Part shown: piece after piece, positions 10,499 through 20,397 of the stretch
How the letters are laid out: the number at the start of each line of letters is the position of its first letter
Numbering within the stretch: the stretch's first letter is position 1
The notes under the pieces: model-generated
Seen by the model: the letters and a program-made list of their open reading frames with translations, nothing else
What the model was told of the DNA's origin: nothing
Databases searched by the model: none
DNA from: Collimonas fungivorans Ter331
GTDB taxonomy: Bacteria > Pseudomonadota > Gammaproteobacteria > Burkholderiales > Burkholderiaceae_D
Direction: 5' to 3'
Assembly (NCBI RefSeq): GCF_000221045.1
Contig: NC_015856.1
Location: 3,802,542 to 3,866,541, forward strand
DNA: 64,000 nucleotides
Translations under genes and position numbers: made by a program

Positions 10499-13408
10499 AT
10501 GTCCGACCAGACCAGCAAACCAGAAAACGATAAACCTGCGAAACCGCAAAGTAAATTGCAAAATAAACCGCAGAGCAAATACCCGGTCAACATGACCGAG
10601 ACGCCCTTCCCCATGCGCGGCGACCTCGCCAAGCGCGAGCCGCAATGGGTCAAGCAATGGCAGGAAAAGAAAGTCTACGAACGGATCCGCAAAGCCTCCA
10701 AGGGCCGCCCGAAATTCATCCTGCATGACGGCCCGCCGTACGCCAACGGCGAGATCCACCTGGGCCACGCCGTCAACAAGATCCTCAAGGACATGATCGT
10801 CAAGGCCCGCAACATGGCCGGCTTCGATGCGCCTTATGTGCCGGGCTGGGATTGCCACGGCATGCCGATCGAGATCCAGATCGAAAAGAAATACGGCAAG
10901 AACCTGCCGGTGGCTGAAGTGCAGTCGAAAGCGCGCGCTTACGCCAACGAACAGATCGACCTGCAGCGCAAAGACTTCATCCGCCTCGGCGTGCTGGGCG
11001 AATGGGACAACCCCTACCTGACCATGGCCTTCGGCAATGAAGCCGACGAACTGCGCGCGCTCGGTGCCATCCTGGAAAAGGGTTATGTCTATCGCGGCCT
11101 GAAACCGGTCAACTGGTGCTTCGATTGCGGTTCGGCCCTGGCCGAGGCGGAAGTCGAATACCAGGACAAGCGCGACCCGTCGATCGACGTCGGCTTCCCG
11201 TTTGCCGAGCCGGACAAGATCGCCGCCGCGTTCGGCCTGGCGTCGCTGCCGGCCGGCCAAGGTTATGTCGTGATCTGGACCACCACGCCGTGGACCATCC
11301 CGTCCAACCAGGCCCTCAACGTCCATCCGGAAGTCGACTACGCGCTGGTGCAGACCACGCGCAACGGCGCGCCGCTGCTGCTGATCCTGGCGCAGGACCT
11401 GGTGGAAGACTCGCTGCAGCGTTTCGGCCTCGAAGGCAAGGTCATCGCCAGCTGCAAAGGCGAAGCGCTGGCGCTGATCAATTTCAAGCATCCGCTGGCC
11501 GCCAGCGATCCCGGCTACAACCGCCTGTCGCCGGTCTACCTGGGCGACTACGTCACCACCGACAGCGGCACCGGCATCGTGCACTCTGCGCCAGCCTACG
11601 GCATCGAAGACTTCATCTCCTGCAAAGCGCATGGCATGAAGGACGACGACATCATCAGCCCGGTCATGGGCGACGGCAAGTTCGCGTCCTGGCTGCCGTT
11701 CTTTGCCGGCATGACCATCTGGGAAGCATCCAAGCCGATCTGCGCCAAGCTGGAAGAAGCCGGCGCGCTGTTCAAGCTGGTCATGTTCGACCACAGCTAC
11801 ATGCACTGCTGGCGCCACAAGACGCCGATCATCTACCGCGCCACTTCGCAGTGGTTCGCCAGCATGGACAACTTGCCGAAGGACGGCCAGCCGAGCCTGC
11901 GCGCAACCGCCCTGCAAGCGATTGAAGAAACCGCATTTTTCCCTGCCTGGGGCAAGGCGCGCCTGCACGGCATGATCGCCAACCGCCCCGACTGGACCCT
12001 ATCGCGCCAACGCCAGTGGGGCGTGCCGATGGCGTTCTTCGTGCACAAGGAAAGCGGCCAGCTGCATCCGCGCACGCCGGAGCTGCTGGAACAGATCGCG
12101 CAGCGCGTCGAGCAAAGCGGGATCGAAGCCTGGCAGGCGCTGGACCCGAAGGAATTGCTGGGCGACGACGCCGTCAACTACCTCAAGAACAAGGACACGC
12201 TGGATGTCTGGTTCGACTCCGGCTCTACCCACCAGACGGTATTGCGCGGTTCGCACGCCAGCCAGCTGCAGTTCCCGGCCGACCTCTACCTGGAAGGTTC
12301 GGACCAGCATCGCGGCTGGTTCCACTCGTCGCTGCTGACTTCCTCCATGCTGAATGGCCGTGCGCCGTATAACGCGCTGCTGACGCACGGTTTCGTGGTC
12401 GACGGCGAAGGCCGCAAGATGTCGAAGTCGCTGAAGAACGGCGTCGAACCGCAAAAGGTAGCGGATTCGCTGGGCGCGGAAATCCTGCGCCTGTGGGTGG
12501 CTGCCAGCGACTACTCAGGCGAGATCACCATCTCCGACGAAATCCTGAAACGCGTCACCGAATCGTATCGCCGCATCCGCAATACCTTGCGCTTCCTGCT
12601 GGCCAACACCTCCGACTTCGATCCGTTGAAGGACGCGGTGCCGATCGCCGACCTGCTGGAAATCGACCGCTATGCGATCGCCAGCATGGCGCAGTTGCAA
12701 GCCGACATCCTGCAGCACTACGAGACTTACGAATTCCATCCGGTGATCTCGAAGCTGCAGATGTACTGCTCGGAAGACCTGGGCGGCTTCTACCTCGACA
12801 TCCTGAAAGACCGCCTGTACACCAGCGGCGTCAGTTCGCCGGCGCGCCGTTCCGCGCAGACCGCGATCTGGCACATCACCCAGGCCTTGCTGCGGGTGAT
12901 GGCGCCGACGCTGTCGTTCACGGCGGAAGAAGCCTGGTCGTTCTTCGCCAGCCCGGAAGCGTTTGCCGCCAGCGATGAAACCATTTTCACCCAGACCTAT
13001 TACACGCTGCCGGAAATCGACGGCGCTGCCGCCCTGATCGATAAATTCAGCGCGCTGCGTGCGGTGCGCGCCGACGTCACCAAGCAGCTGGAAGAAGTGC
13101 GGGTCGCGGGTGGCATCGGTTCTTCGCTGCAGGCGGAAGTCGAAATCAAGGCGGCGCCGGCCAAGCATGCGCTGCTCAGCAGCCTGGGCGACGACCTGAA
13201 GTTTGTCTTGATCACTTCCAGCGCAACGGTATCGGAAGTGGCGACCGAAGCAGAAGAAACGATCGTGGTGACGCCGTCGGCGCAGCAGAAATGCGAACGC
13301 TGCTGGCATTACCGGGCCGACGTCGGCAGCCACCCGGAACATCCGGGCCTGTGCGGACGCTGTGTCGCCAACCTGTTCGGCGACGGCGAAGACCGGCATT
13401 TTGCGTAG
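10499..13408 (+). CDS. ileS: Isoleucyl-tRNA synthetase
   Basis: 969 aa from the ATG at 10499; an upstream in-frame extension to 10352 overlaps ribF and is not needed. The class I signature is [13 protein letters not shown] (HIGH region), the KMSKS loop is [11 protein letters not shown], and the CP1 editing domain contains [17 protein letters not shown]. The C-terminal zinc site is [12 protein letters not shown] followed by LCGRC (four cysteines). The N-terminal 30 residues are Lys/Gln/Pro-rich, as in many betaproteobacteria. The TAG stop is embedded in the first arm of a compound inverted repeat. Confidence 0.97.
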   Translation: MSDQTSKPENDKPAKPQSKLQNKPQSKYPVNMTETPFPMRGDLAKREPQWVKQWQEKKVYERIRKASKGRPKFILHDGPPYANGEIHLGHAVNKILKDMIVKARNMAGFDAPYVPGWDCHGMPIEIQIEKKYGKNLPVAEVQSKARAYANEQIDLQRKDFIRLGVLGEWDNPYLTMAFGNEADELRALGAILEKGYVYRGLKPVNWCFDCGSALAEAEVEYQDKRDPSIDVGFPFAEPDKIAAAFGLASLPAGQGYVVIWTTTPWTIPSNQALNVHPEVDYALVQTTRNGAPLLLILAQDLVEDSLQRFGLEGKVIASCKGEALALINFKHPLAASDPGYNRLSPVYLGDYVTTDSGTGIVHSAPAYGIEDFISCKAHGMKDDDIISPVMGDGKFASWLPFFAGMTIWEASKPICAKLEEAGALFKLVMFDHSYMHCWRHKTPIIYRATSQWFASMDNLPKDGQPSLRATALQAIEETAFFPAWGKARLHGMIANRPDWTLSRQRQWGVPMAFFVHKESGQLHPRTPELLEQIAQRVEQSGIEAWQALDPKELLGDDAVNYLKNKDTLDVWFDSGSTHQTVLRGSHASQLQFPADLYLEGSDQHRGWFHSSLLTSSMLNGRAPYNALLTHGFVVDGEGRKMSKSLKNGVEPQKVADSLGAEILRLWVAASDYSGEITISDEILKRVTESYRRIRNTLRFLLANTSDFDPLKDAVPIADLLEIDRYAIASMAQLQADILQHYETYEFHPVISKLQMYCSEDLGGFYLDILKDRLYTSGVSSPARRSAQTAIWHITQALLRVMAPTLSFTAEEAWSFFASPEAFAASDETIFTQTYYTLPEIDGAAALIDKFSALRAVRADVTKQLEEVRVAGGIGSSLQAEVEIKAAPAKHALLSSLGDDLKFVLITSSATVSEVATEAEETIVVTPSAQQKCERCWHYRADVGSHPEHPGLCGRCVANLFGDGEDRHFA

Positions 13409-13524
13409 GGTGGGCACGCCGTGCCCACGCGTGACAGCGATAGCCGGAGTATTGGCCCATTCGGTACTGAAATAGACATATACGTAGAGTGAATTCCTGC
13501 GTGGGCACGATGTGCCCACCCTAC
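13405..13524. repeat. Compound REP-like palindrome between ileS and lspA
   Basis: Outer arms GTAGGGTGGGCAC (13405-13417) and GTGCCCACCCTAC (13512-13524), inner arms GTGCCCACGC (13421-13430) and GCGTGGGCAC (13499-13508), around a roughly 68-bp centre. The outer arms are identical to the single hairpin after glnE (3754-3785). The ileS TAG stop is formed by bases 2-4 of the left arm, exactly as at glnE. The arrangement is that of paired REP elements (BIME-like). Confidence 0.85.
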
Positions 13525-13541
13525 AACCAACTTATCTTAAT

Positions 13542-14045
13542 ATGGCCACCAAAAAACGTTCCTCGTCATCTTCTTCCAACTACGGCCTGGCGCCATGGCT
13601 GGCGATCGCCGCACTGGTGCTGCTGCTCGACCAGCTCACCAAGATCACCATCGTGCGCCTGTTCAGCTACGGCGAATCGCATGCCGTGACCTCCTTCTTC
13701 AACCTGGTGCTGGTGTATAACAAGGGCGCCGCGTTCAGCTTCCTGTCCACCGAATCCGGCTGGCAGCGCTATTTTTTCACCGCGCTCGGCATCGCCGCTG
13801 CGCTGTTCATCACGTTCCTGCTGAAACGCCACGCCGGACAACGCATGTTCTGCACCGCGCTGGCCCTGATACTGGGCGGCGCCATCGGCAACGTGGTCGA
13901 CCGTATCGCCTACGGCCATGTGATCGATTTTCTCGACATCTACGTGCGCAACTGGCACTGGCCGGCTTTCAACATCGCCGATAGCGCGATCTGCATCGGT
14001 GCGGTATTGTTTGTCATTGATGAGCTGCGCCGCGTGAACAAGTAA
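13542..14045 (+). CDS. lspA: Lipoprotein signal peptidase (signal peptidase II)
   Basis: 167 aa. Inner-membrane aspartyl protease that removes signal peptides from prolipoproteins. Four hydrophobic segments are visible, with the family signatures LDQLTK near the N-terminus, [31 protein letters not shown] and FNIADSAI; the two catalytic Asp are in NVVDR and NIADS. Start chosen at MATKKRSS; a longer frame would begin inside the upstream repeat at 13512. Confidence 0.95.
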   Translation: MATKKRSSSSSSNYGLAPWLAIAALVLLLDQLTKITIVRLFSYGESHAVTSFFNLVLVYNKGAAFSFLSTESGWQRYFFTALGIAAALFITFLLKRHAGQRMFCTALALILGGAIGNVVDRIAYGHVIDFLDIYVRNWHWPAFNIADSAICIGAVLFVIDELRRVNK

Positions 14046-14092
14046 CTGAGCAAGCAACTAAGCAAATAAGCAAGTAAGCAAGTAGCCAATAG
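14046..14092. repeat. Short degenerate tandem repeat (AAGCAA units)
   Basis: Between lspA and coaBC about five imperfect copies of a roughly 8-bp unit (GAGCAAGC, TAAGCAAA, TAAGCAAG, TAAGCAAG) run head to tail. Simple-sequence repeat, possibly slippage-prone; no gene inside. Confidence 0.6.
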
Positions 14093-14113
14093 ATAACGTT
14101 TCCAGGAGCAGGT

Positions 14114-15319
14114 ATGGATCTCGCTGGTAAAAAAATCGTGCTGGGGCTGACCGGCGGCATCGCCTGCTACAAGGCGGCCGAATTCGCGCGGGCGCTGATC
14201 AAGGCCGGCGCTTCGGTGCAAGTCGTGATGACCGCGGCGGCCACCCACTTCATCACTCCCATCACCATGCAGGGCCTGTCCGGCAAGCCGGTGTTTACCG
14301 ACCAGTGGGATGCGCGCATCGGCAACAACATGCCGCACATCGACCTCACCCGCGACGCCGACGCCATCGTGATCGTGCCCTGCTCCGCCGATTTCATCTT
14401 CAAGCTGGCGCACGGCGCCTGCGACGACCTGCTGTCGACGCTGTGCGTAGCGCGTCCAGCCACCCTGCCCTTGCTGGTGGCGCCGGCAATGAATGTCGAA
14501 ATGTGGCAAAACGCGGCGACCCAGCGCAACCTGGCGCAGCTGCTGGCGGACGGCATCCAGCTGCTGGGGCCCGACGCCGGCGAGCAAGCTTGCGGCGAAG
14601 TCGGCATGGGCCGCATGCTGGAAGCCCATGAGCTGCTGGCAGAAGTAATCGCCTCGTTCCAGCCTAAGCTGCTCAAAGGCAAACGTGTGCTGCTGACCGC
14701 CGGCCCCACCTTCGAACCGATCGATCCGGTGCGCGGCATCACCAATCTTTCATCCGGAAAAATGGGGTATGCCGTGGCCCGCGCCGCGTATGAAGCGGGA
14801 GCGGAAGTCACCCTGGTATCCGGCCCGACGGCGCTCACCGCGCCCTACGGCGTGCGCCGCATCAGCGTCCAGACCGCGCAGCAGATGCACGATATCGTGC
14901 TGGCGCAGCTGGCCGGCGCCGATGAGCGCACCGATGTTTTCGTCGCCGTGGCGGCGGTGGCCGACTGGCGGGTAGCCAACGCCAGCCCGCAAAAACTGAA
15001 AAAGAACGCCGACGGCAGCGCGCCCGCACTGGTGTTCGAACAAAACCCCGATATCCTGGCGACAGTTGCAGCTTTGCCGAAAGCGCCTTACTGTGTCGGT
15101 TTTGCGGCCGAATCGGAAAACCTGCTGCAATATGGCGAGGCCAAGCGCCTGCGGAAAAACGTGCCGCTGTTGGTCGGCAATATCGGCCACGACACATTCG
15201 GCAAGGACGACAACCAGCTGGTGCTGTTCGACGCCAGCGGCCATGTCGACCTGCCGCGCGCCGGCAAGCAGCAGCTGGCGCGCCAGCTGATTGCGGCCAT
15301 CGCAGCTCGTCTTGTTTAA
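14114..15319 (+). CDS. coaBC: Bifunctional phosphopantothenoylcysteine decarboxylase / phosphopantothenate-cysteine ligase
   Basis: 401 aa. Catalyses the second and third steps from pantothenate to CoA. The flavoprotein CoaC domain has GGIACYKAAE and the PAMNVEMW (PXMNXXMW) motif near residue 124; the CoaB domain starts at TAGPTFEPIDPVRGITN (about 195) with SSGKMGYA and the substrate-binding KLKKNADG. ATG preceded by CAGGAGCAGGT. dut follows, as in many proteobacteria. Confidence 0.96.
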   Translation: MDLAGKKIVLGLTGGIACYKAAEFARALIKAGASVQVVMTAAATHFITPITMQGLSGKPVFTDQWDARIGNNMPHIDLTRDADAIVIVPCSADFIFKLAHGACDDLLSTLCVARPATLPLLVAPAMNVEMWQNAATQRNLAQLLADGIQLLGPDAGEQACGEVGMGRMLEAHELLAEVIASFQPKLLKGKRVLLTAGPTFEPIDPVRGITNLSSGKMGYAVARAAYEAGAEVTLVSGPTALTAPYGVRRISVQTAQQMHDIVLAQLAGADERTDVFVAVAAVADWRVANASPQKLKKNADGSAPALVFEQNPDILATVAALPKAPYCVGFAAESENLLQYGEAKRLRKNVPLLVGNIGHDTFGKDDNQLVLFDASGHVDLPRAGKQQLARQLIAAIAARLV

Positions 15320-15442
15320 CAAATCGCCGGTCGTTTCAGCGCTGGCAATTTGCATCGAAAAGTAGCCTAATGAACACCCGGCGGCTGGTTTCTGCCATGT
15401 TTGCTGCATCTTTTTTTACCTAATAGATTGTTACAAAATTCA

Positions 15443-15892
15443 ATGAATATCATCGACGTCAAGATTCTCGACCCGCGCATGCAAGATCAACTGCCGGCCT
15501 ACGCTACCGAAGGCAGCGCCGGCCTCGACCTGCGCGCCTGCCTGGACGCCGCACTGACGATCAAACCCGGTGAAACCCACCTGGTCCCGACCGGCCTGGC
15601 GATCCATATCGGCGACCCGGCTTACGCGGCGATGATCCTGCCGCGCAGCGGCCTCGGCCACAAACACGGCATCGTGCTGGGGAACCTGGTGGGCCTGATC
15701 GACTCTGATTACCAGGGTCAACTGATGGTTTCCACCTGGAACCGCGGCACGACCGAATTTACCCTTAACCCGATGGACCGGCTGGCGCAATTGATCATTG
15801 TGCCTGTGGCCCGTGTCCGTTTTAATGTCGTAGCCGATTTCGAGAGCAGCGAACGCGGCGCAGGCGGCTTCGGCAGCACCGGAAAACATTGA
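15443..15892 (+). CDS. dut: Deoxyuridine 5'-triphosphate nucleotidohydrolase
   Basis: 149 aa trimeric dUTPase; hydrolyses dUTP to dUMP and pyrophosphate. All five motifs are present: [31 protein letters not shown] with catalytic Asp, DRLAQLI, and the C-terminal P-loop-like [12 protein letters not shown]. Start is the ATG of MNIIDVKIL. The TGA overlaps the region of the next gene's ribosome-binding site. Confidence 0.97.
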   Translation: MNIIDVKILDPRMQDQLPAYATEGSAGLDLRACLDAALTIKPGETHLVPTGLAIHIGDPAYAAMILPRSGLGHKHGIVLGNLVGLIDSDYQGQLMVSTWNRGTTEFTLNPMDRLAQLIIVPVARVRFNVVADFESSERGAGGFGSTGKH

Positions 15893-15903
15893 TGGAGAAA
15901 CTG

Positions 15904-16986
15904 ATGAGATTGACGCGTAACAATGGATGGCGGCAAGCCCGGCGCTGTGCAACGCTGGCGCTGCCAGTGCTGTTGCTGGCAGCCTGTGCCACACAGGAGC
16001 CGGCCACCACCGCGCCGCAAGTCGTGCCAGTCCCTCCCAAACCGGTCGTACTCACACCGCCGCCGCAACAGGCTGAACTGAAAGCCCTGATCGGCTTGCA
16101 AGACCGCTTGTACGACGTTGCCGCGCCTTTGCTGGTGAACAATGCCCTGCTGTGCCGGAACAATGCGCGCAACCTGCTGGGCTTCACCGCCAAGACCAAA
16201 TATTCCTTTACCTCCGAGTTCATTGAAGCGGCAAGCGCTCTCGGCCTGAGCGACCAGCTACAAGTGACCGGCGTGCTGGCCGGCAGCGGCGCCGCCAAGG
16301 TCGGCCTGCAGCGCGGCGACCTGCTGGTGAGCATCCAGGACAAGCCGGTGCCGGCCGGCGCCGACGCCGAACGCCAGACTGCCCTGCTGCTCGGGCCGCT
16401 AGTGAACGGCCGCAACAGCATCAAGGTCGTCATTGCGCGCAACGGCGCCAACCAGACCCTGAACATCCCGCTGACCCGCGCCTGCGCTTTCGGCATCGAA
16501 CTCGGCAACACCGAGAACGTGATCAGTTATGCCGACGGCCGCCGCGTGCTGATCAGCAGCGGCATGATGAAATACACCAAGAACAACGACGAACTGGCGC
16601 TGGTGATCGCCAAGGAAATGGCGCATAACACGCTGACGCATCCGTCGCGCCAGCGCAATACCGCCACCATGACCGGCGTCATCGACAACCTGATCCGCCT
16701 GAAGCCGGATACCGCGGCCCTGAACGGTATGGCCGGTGTCAAGCCTTATCCGCAGCAGTTGGACGTGGCGGCCGACAAGCTGTCGCTGTACATGGTTGCC
16801 CGCGCCGGCTACAAGGTCGACGACGCCGCGGCTTTCTGGCAACGGCTGGCGACCAGCTATCCGGCCAGCGTGCTCAATGGTTATACGGCGATCCATCCCG
16901 GCACGGAATCCCGCCTGTCGGCAATCCAGCAGGCTGTTTCGGACATCCAGGCCAAGCAGGCGAGCGGCACCGCCATACAACCTTAA
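15904..16986 (+). CDS. M48-like lipoprotein with PDZ-type domain, degenerate metal motif
   Basis: 360 aa from the ATG at 15904, chosen because GGAG lies 6 nt upstream. A lipoprotein signal with lipobox LLAAC places it in the envelope. A Pro-rich linker follows, then a conserved helical region, a PDZ-like segment (VTGVLAGSGAAKVGLQRGDLL), and a C-terminal region resembling M48 peptidases (LALVIAKEMAHNTLTH). The zinc motif HExxH reads K237-E-M-A-H241, so the first His ligand is Lys. Probably a non-catalytic relative of M48 peptidases. It may share the dut transcript; a terminator lies about 70 bp downstream. Confidence 0.75.
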   Translation: MRLTRNNGWRQARRCATLALPVLLLAACATQEPATTAPQVVPVPPKPVVLTPPPQQAELKALIGLQDRLYDVAAPLLVNNALLCRNNARNLLGFTAKTKYSFTSEFIEAASALGLSDQLQVTGVLAGSGAAKVGLQRGDLLVSIQDKPVPAGADAERQTALLLGPLVNGRNSIKVVIARNGANQTLNIPLTRACAFGIELGNTENVISYADGRRVLISSGMMKYTKNNDELALVIAKEMAHNTLTHPSRQRNTATMTGVIDNLIRLKPDTAALNGMAGVKPYPQQLDVAADKLSLYMVARAGYKVDDAAAFWQRLATSYPASVLNGYTAIHPGTESRLSAIQQAVSDIQAKQASGTAIQP

Positions 16987-17052
16987 ACAAGCTCCATCGC
17001 GTTGCAGTTCAGCGATGGAGCGCCGCCCGATCCTCACAATGCGGCGGCCATA

Positions 17053-17089
17053 AAAAAGCCTGAATCACTTGCGTGCATTCAGGCTTTTT
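17053..17089. terminator. Bidirectional terminator between M48-like gene and clpA
   Basis: AAAAAGCCTGAAT (17053-17065) pairs with ATTCAGGCTTTTT (17077-17089). Serves the two convergent genes. Confidence 0.9.
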
Positions 17090-17129
17090 AACGCGCCGGG
17101 CAAACGCCCGGCTGCATCGGCTGGCTTCG

Positions 17130-19430
17130 TTATTCGACTTCCACCGTTTCTTCTGGAGCCGCCGGCGAGGACGAATCTTTTTCTGCAAAGTCCAGGCTGA
17201 TCAGGTCCTTGTCGTCGAGGTCGACCGTCACGCGGCCGCCGGTCACCAGCTTGCCGAACAGCAGTTCGTCGGCCAGCGCCTTGCGGATCATGTCCTGGAT
17301 CAGGCGTGACATCGGCCGCGCGCCCATCAACGGATCGAAACCCTTCTTGGCCAGGAACTTGCGCAGGTTCTCGGTGAAGACCGCTTCCACTTTTTTCTCG
17401 TGCAGCTGCTCTTCCAGCTGCATCAGGAACTTGTCGACCACGCGCAGGATGACTTCTTCATCCAGCGCATGGAAGCTGATGATGGAATCGATGCGGTTGC
17501 GGAATTCCGGCGTAAACATACGCTTGATATCCGCCATCTCGTCGCCGGCTTCTTTCTTGTCGGTGAAACCGATCGACCGTTTTTGCAGGCTTTCCGCGCC
17601 GGCATTGGTGGTCATGATGATGATCACATTGCGGAAATCCGCCTTGCGTCCATTATTGTCGGTCAATGCGCCGTGATCCATCACTTGCAGCAGGATGTTG
17701 AAAATGTCCGGATGGGCTTTTTCGATTTCGTCCAGCAGCAGCACCGCATGCGGTTTCTTGGTCACGGCTTCGGTCAGCAGGCCGCCCTGGTCGAAACCGA
17801 CATAACCCGGAGGCGCGCCAATCAGGCGGCTCACCGCATGGCGCTCCATGTATTCCGACATGTCGAAACGGATCAGGTCGATGCCGAGGATGAACGCCAG
17901 CTGCTTGGCCACCTCGGTCTTGCCGACGCCGGTCGGACCGGAGAACAGGAAGGAACCGATCGGACGGTCGGTCTTGCCGAGGCCGGCGCGCGCCATCTTG
18001 ATCGCCGACGCCAGGGCGTCGATCGCCGGATCCTGGCCGAACACCACATTGCGCAAATCGCGGTCTATGGTTTGCAGCTTGCTGCGGTCGTCCTGGTTGA
18101 CCGACTGCGGCGGAATGCGCGCGATCTTGGCGATGATGTCCTCGATCTCGCCTTTGCCGATGGTCTTCTTCTGCTTCGACTTCGGCAGGATGCGTTGCGC
18201 CGCGCCGGCTTCATCGATCACATCGATAGCCTTGTCGGGCAGATGGCGGTCATTGATGAAACGCGCCGCCAGTTCGGCCGCACTGGTCAGTGCGGACGCC
18301 GAATACTTGACGCCGTGATGTTCTTCAAAGCGCGACTTCAGGCCGCGCAGGATCTGCACGGTTTGCTCGACCGTCGGTTCGTTGACGTCGATCTTCTGGA
18401 AGCGCCGCGACAGTGCATGGTCTTTCTCGAACACGCCGCGGAACTCGGTGTAGGTAGTCGCGCCGATGCATTTCAGCTGGCCGCTGGACAACGCCGGTTT
18501 CAGCAGGTTGGACGCATCCAGCGTACCGCCGGAAGCCGAACCGGCGCCGATGATGGTGTGGATTTCGTCGATGAACAGGATGCCGTTCGGGCTGTCTTTC
18601 AACTGCTTGAGCACCGCTTTCAGGCGCTGCTCGAAATCGCCGCGGTATTTGGTGCCGGCCAGCAGCGAACCCATGTCGAGCGAATAGACGATCGCATTCT
18701 GCAGGATTTCAGGCACGTCGCCCTGGGTGATGCGCCACGCCAGTCCCTCCGCAATCGCGGTCTTGCCGACGCCGGCTTCGCCGACCAGCAGAGGGTTGTT
18801 CTTGCGGCGCCGGCACAAGGTCTGGATCACGCGTTCGACCTCGTACTCGCGGCCGATCAGGGGATCGATCTTGCCTTCAGTCGCCAGCTTGTTCAGGTTT
18901 TGCGTGAACTGGTCGAGCGGGCTTTCCTTGGCCTGGCCTTCGGCCTGCACTTCTTCCGCGCCTTCCGAGGATTTCTGCGCATCGGCCTGCTGGTCCTTGC
19001 GCACCCCGTGCGAAATGAAATTCACCACGTCGAGCCGCGTCACGCCTTGCTGGTGCAGGTAATACACCGCGTGCGAATCCTTTTCGCCGAAGATCGCGAC
19101 CAGCACATTGGCGCCGGTCACTTCCTTCTTGCCGTTGGAAGCCGATTGCACATGCATGATGGCGCGCTGGATGACGCGCTGGAAACCTAAGGTCGGCTGG
19201 GTATCCACTTCATTCGAACCCGGCACCGTCGGTGTGTTGTCGCCAATGAAGATGGTCAGCGTCTTGCGCATATCATCAATATTGACGGCACACGCACGCA
19301 GCACCTCTGCCGCGGACGGGTTATCGAGCAAGGCCAGCAGCAGGTGTTCAACCGTGATGAACTCGTGCCGTGCTTGCCGTGCCTCGACAAACGCCATGTG
19401 CAAACTTACTTCCAGTTCCTGCGCAATCAT
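17130..19430 (-). CDS. clpA: ATP-dependent Clp protease ATP-binding subunit ClpA
   Basis: 766 aa. AAA+ unfoldase that feeds ClpP. Two N-terminal Clp repeats ([24 protein letters not shown]), first AAA module with [13 protein letters not shown] and [11 protein letters not shown], second module with [12 protein letters not shown] and [12 protein letters not shown], and the sensor-2 region [10 protein letters not shown]. Start set at 19430: GGAGGAAGC precedes that ATG, and it overlaps the clpS stop as ATGA. An in-frame Met at 19448 lies inside clpS. C-terminus is acidic (APEETVEVE). Confidence 0.97.
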   Translation of the reverse strand: MIAQELEVSLHMAFVEARQARHEFITVEHLLLALLDNPSAAEVLRACAVNIDDMRKTLTIFIGDNTPTVPGSNEVDTQPTLGFQRVIQRAIMHVQSASNGKKEVTGANVLVAIFGEKDSHAVYYLHQQGVTRLDVVNFISHGVRKDQQADAQKSSEGAEEVQAEGQAKESPLDQFTQNLNKLATEGKIDPLIGREYEVERVIQTLCRRRKNNPLLVGEAGVGKTAIAEGLAWRITQGDVPEILQNAIVYSLDMGSLLAGTKYRGDFEQRLKAVLKQLKDSPNGILFIDEIHTIIGAGSASGGTLDASNLLKPALSSGQLKCIGATTYTEFRGVFEKDHALSRRFQKIDVNEPTVEQTVQILRGLKSRFEEHHGVKYSASALTSAAELAARFINDRHLPDKAIDVIDEAGAAQRILPKSKQKKTIGKGEIEDIIAKIARIPPQSVNQDDRSKLQTIDRDLRNVVFGQDPAIDALASAIKMARAGLGKTDRPIGSFLFSGPTGVGKTEVAKQLAFILGIDLIRFDMSEYMERHAVSRLIGAPPGYVGFDQGGLLTEAVTKKPHAVLLLDEIEKAHPDIFNILLQVMDHGALTDNNGRKADFRNVIIIMTTNAGAESLQKRSIGFTDKKEAGDEMADIKRMFTPEFRNRIDSIISFHALDEEVILRVVDKFLMQLEEQLHEKKVEAVFTENLRKFLAKKGFDPLMGARPMSRLIQDMIRKALADELLFGKLVTGGRVTVDLDDKDLISLDFAEKDSSSPAAPEETVEVE

Positions 19431-19735
19431 GCTTCCTCCATCATGCATTGCAGGGGATGCCCTGCTTTGCGTGCGTGCGTTAATACCAGTTCAACCTTGG
19501 TGGAAGCGATATCTTTCGGATATACCCCACACATGCCTTTGCCATCGCGATGCACTTTCAACATTATCTGCGTTGCGGCTTCACGATCCTTGTTGAAATA
19601 TTCCTGCAGGATAGCGACCACGAACTCCATTGGAGTGTAGTCGTCATTGAGCAAAAATACTTGATACATGGGGGGCGGCTTGAGCTTTTGCTCCTGTCGC
19701 GTCGCTACTGTCCCGTCTTCGTGCTTGGTTACCAT
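19427..19735 (-). CDS. clpS: ATP-dependent Clp protease adaptor ClpS
   Basis: 102 aa. Adaptor that delivers N-degron substrates to ClpAP. The hallmark [20 protein letters not shown] is present (NDD/DYTPM motif), followed by [17 protein letters not shown]. Translationally coupled to clpA by an ATGA overlap. Confidence 0.97.
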   Translation of the reverse strand: MVTKHEDGTVATRQEQKLKPPPMYQVFLLNDDYTPMEFVVAILQEYFNKDREAATQIMLKVHRDGKGMCGVYPKDIASTKVELVLTHARKAGHPLQCMMEEA

Positions 19736-19789
19736 GCGCCTATTCTAAAACCTTCCAACAAATGCGCAACGCGCGACACAGAATAAAAG

Positions 19790-19888
19790 ATGACTTATAA
19801 CGATATTACGCGTTTTCCGATTGCTATGCAGATGACGATAGAAGAGATTAAATCAAGAGCAAAAAAACGGCCAAAACCAGAAATTTAA
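19790..19888 (+). CDS. Possible 32-aa small ORF upstream of the cold-shock gene
   Basis: ATG at 19790 to TAA at 19888 encodes MTYNDITRFPIAMQ... ending in a basic segment KSRAKKRPKPEI. No good ribosome-binding site and no recognised family. Base use is AT-rich like the surrounding leader. Listed only because the basic tail looks protein-like; may be chance. Confidence 0.15.
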   Translation: MTYNDITRFPIAMQMTIEEIKSRAKKRPKPEI

Positions 19889-20062
19889 TTGCATAAAGGA
19901 AATTACTTGACTTTTTTATTTTTTGCGCAAAGAATGACATTCATTGGTGAGCGTGTTTCTGCTTATTAATAGAAGTGAGCAAGTTCTAGAAGGGGCAGCG
20001 TTACGCGAGGCTTCTTGCTTTTACGGCTCGTGTGATTGTTATTATTTGAAAGACGCTATTTT
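19889..20062 (+). promoter_or_regulatory. AT-rich promoter and long 5' leader of the cold-shock gene
   Basis: A TTGACT hexamer followed by a long T-run lies near 19907-19930, and over 100 bp of non-coding sequence separates it from the cold-shock ATG. Long structured leaders that control translation by temperature are known for cspA-type genes. The exact start site cannot be read from sequence. Confidence 0.35.
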
Positions 20063-20266
20063 ATGGCAACAGGTACAGTCAAGTGGTTCAACGATTCTAA
20101 GGGCTTCGGCTTTATCACTCCGGATGACGGCGGTGAAGATTTGTTTGCACACTTTTCCGCAATCCAGATGAACGGCTTCAAGACCCTCAAAGAAGGTCAA
20201 AAAGTCCAGTTCGAAGTCACGCAAGGCCCTAAAGGCAAGCAAGCTTCTAACATCCAAGCTCCTTAA
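20063..20266 (+). CDS. Cold-shock domain protein (CspA family)
   Basis: 67 aa single cold-shock domain. RNA/ssDNA-binding OB fold with RNP1 KGFGFI and RNP2 DLFAHF. The start [10 protein letters not shown] is the family consensus, although no clear Shine-Dalgarno precedes it. Monocistronic, followed by a hairpin terminator. Which Csp paralogue it is cannot be decided. Confidence 0.95.
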   Translation: MATGTVKWFNDSKGFGFITPDDGGEDLFAHFSAIQMNGFKTLKEGQKVQFEVTQGPKGKQASNIQAP

Positions 20267-20297
20267 TTTCGCTTTGCGTCATTAAGCGGCTTTTGTG

Positions 20298-20326
20298 AAA
20301 AACCTCACCGCGGTGGGGTTTTTTTA
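20298..20326 (+). terminator. Terminator after the cold-shock gene
   Basis: AAAACCTCACC / GGTGGGGTTTT stem with one G-T pair, followed by seven T residues. Confidence 0.85.
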
Positions 20327-20352
20327 TGCGTACGGCCCGCAAGCAAGCCGAA

Positions 20353-20382
20353 AAAAAAGCCAGGACATGTCCTGGCTTTTTT
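20353..20382. terminator. Terminator at the icd 3' end (perfect palindrome)
   Basis: AAAAAAGCCAGGACA (20353-20367) is directly followed by its complement TGTCCTGGCTTTTTT (20368-20382). Works for leftward icd and as a second stop for rightward transcripts. Confidence 0.9.
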
Positions 20383-20397
20383 GTGAAAACAGCAAAA

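Noticed and set aside
14046-14092. Possible CRISPR-like array of AAGCAA units
   Set aside because: Units are about 8 bp with no spacers; a simple tandem repeat.
17400-19190. 596-codon frame antisense to clpA
   Set aside because: Gln/Asp/Val-rich shadow typical of GC-rich genes; clpA is complete.
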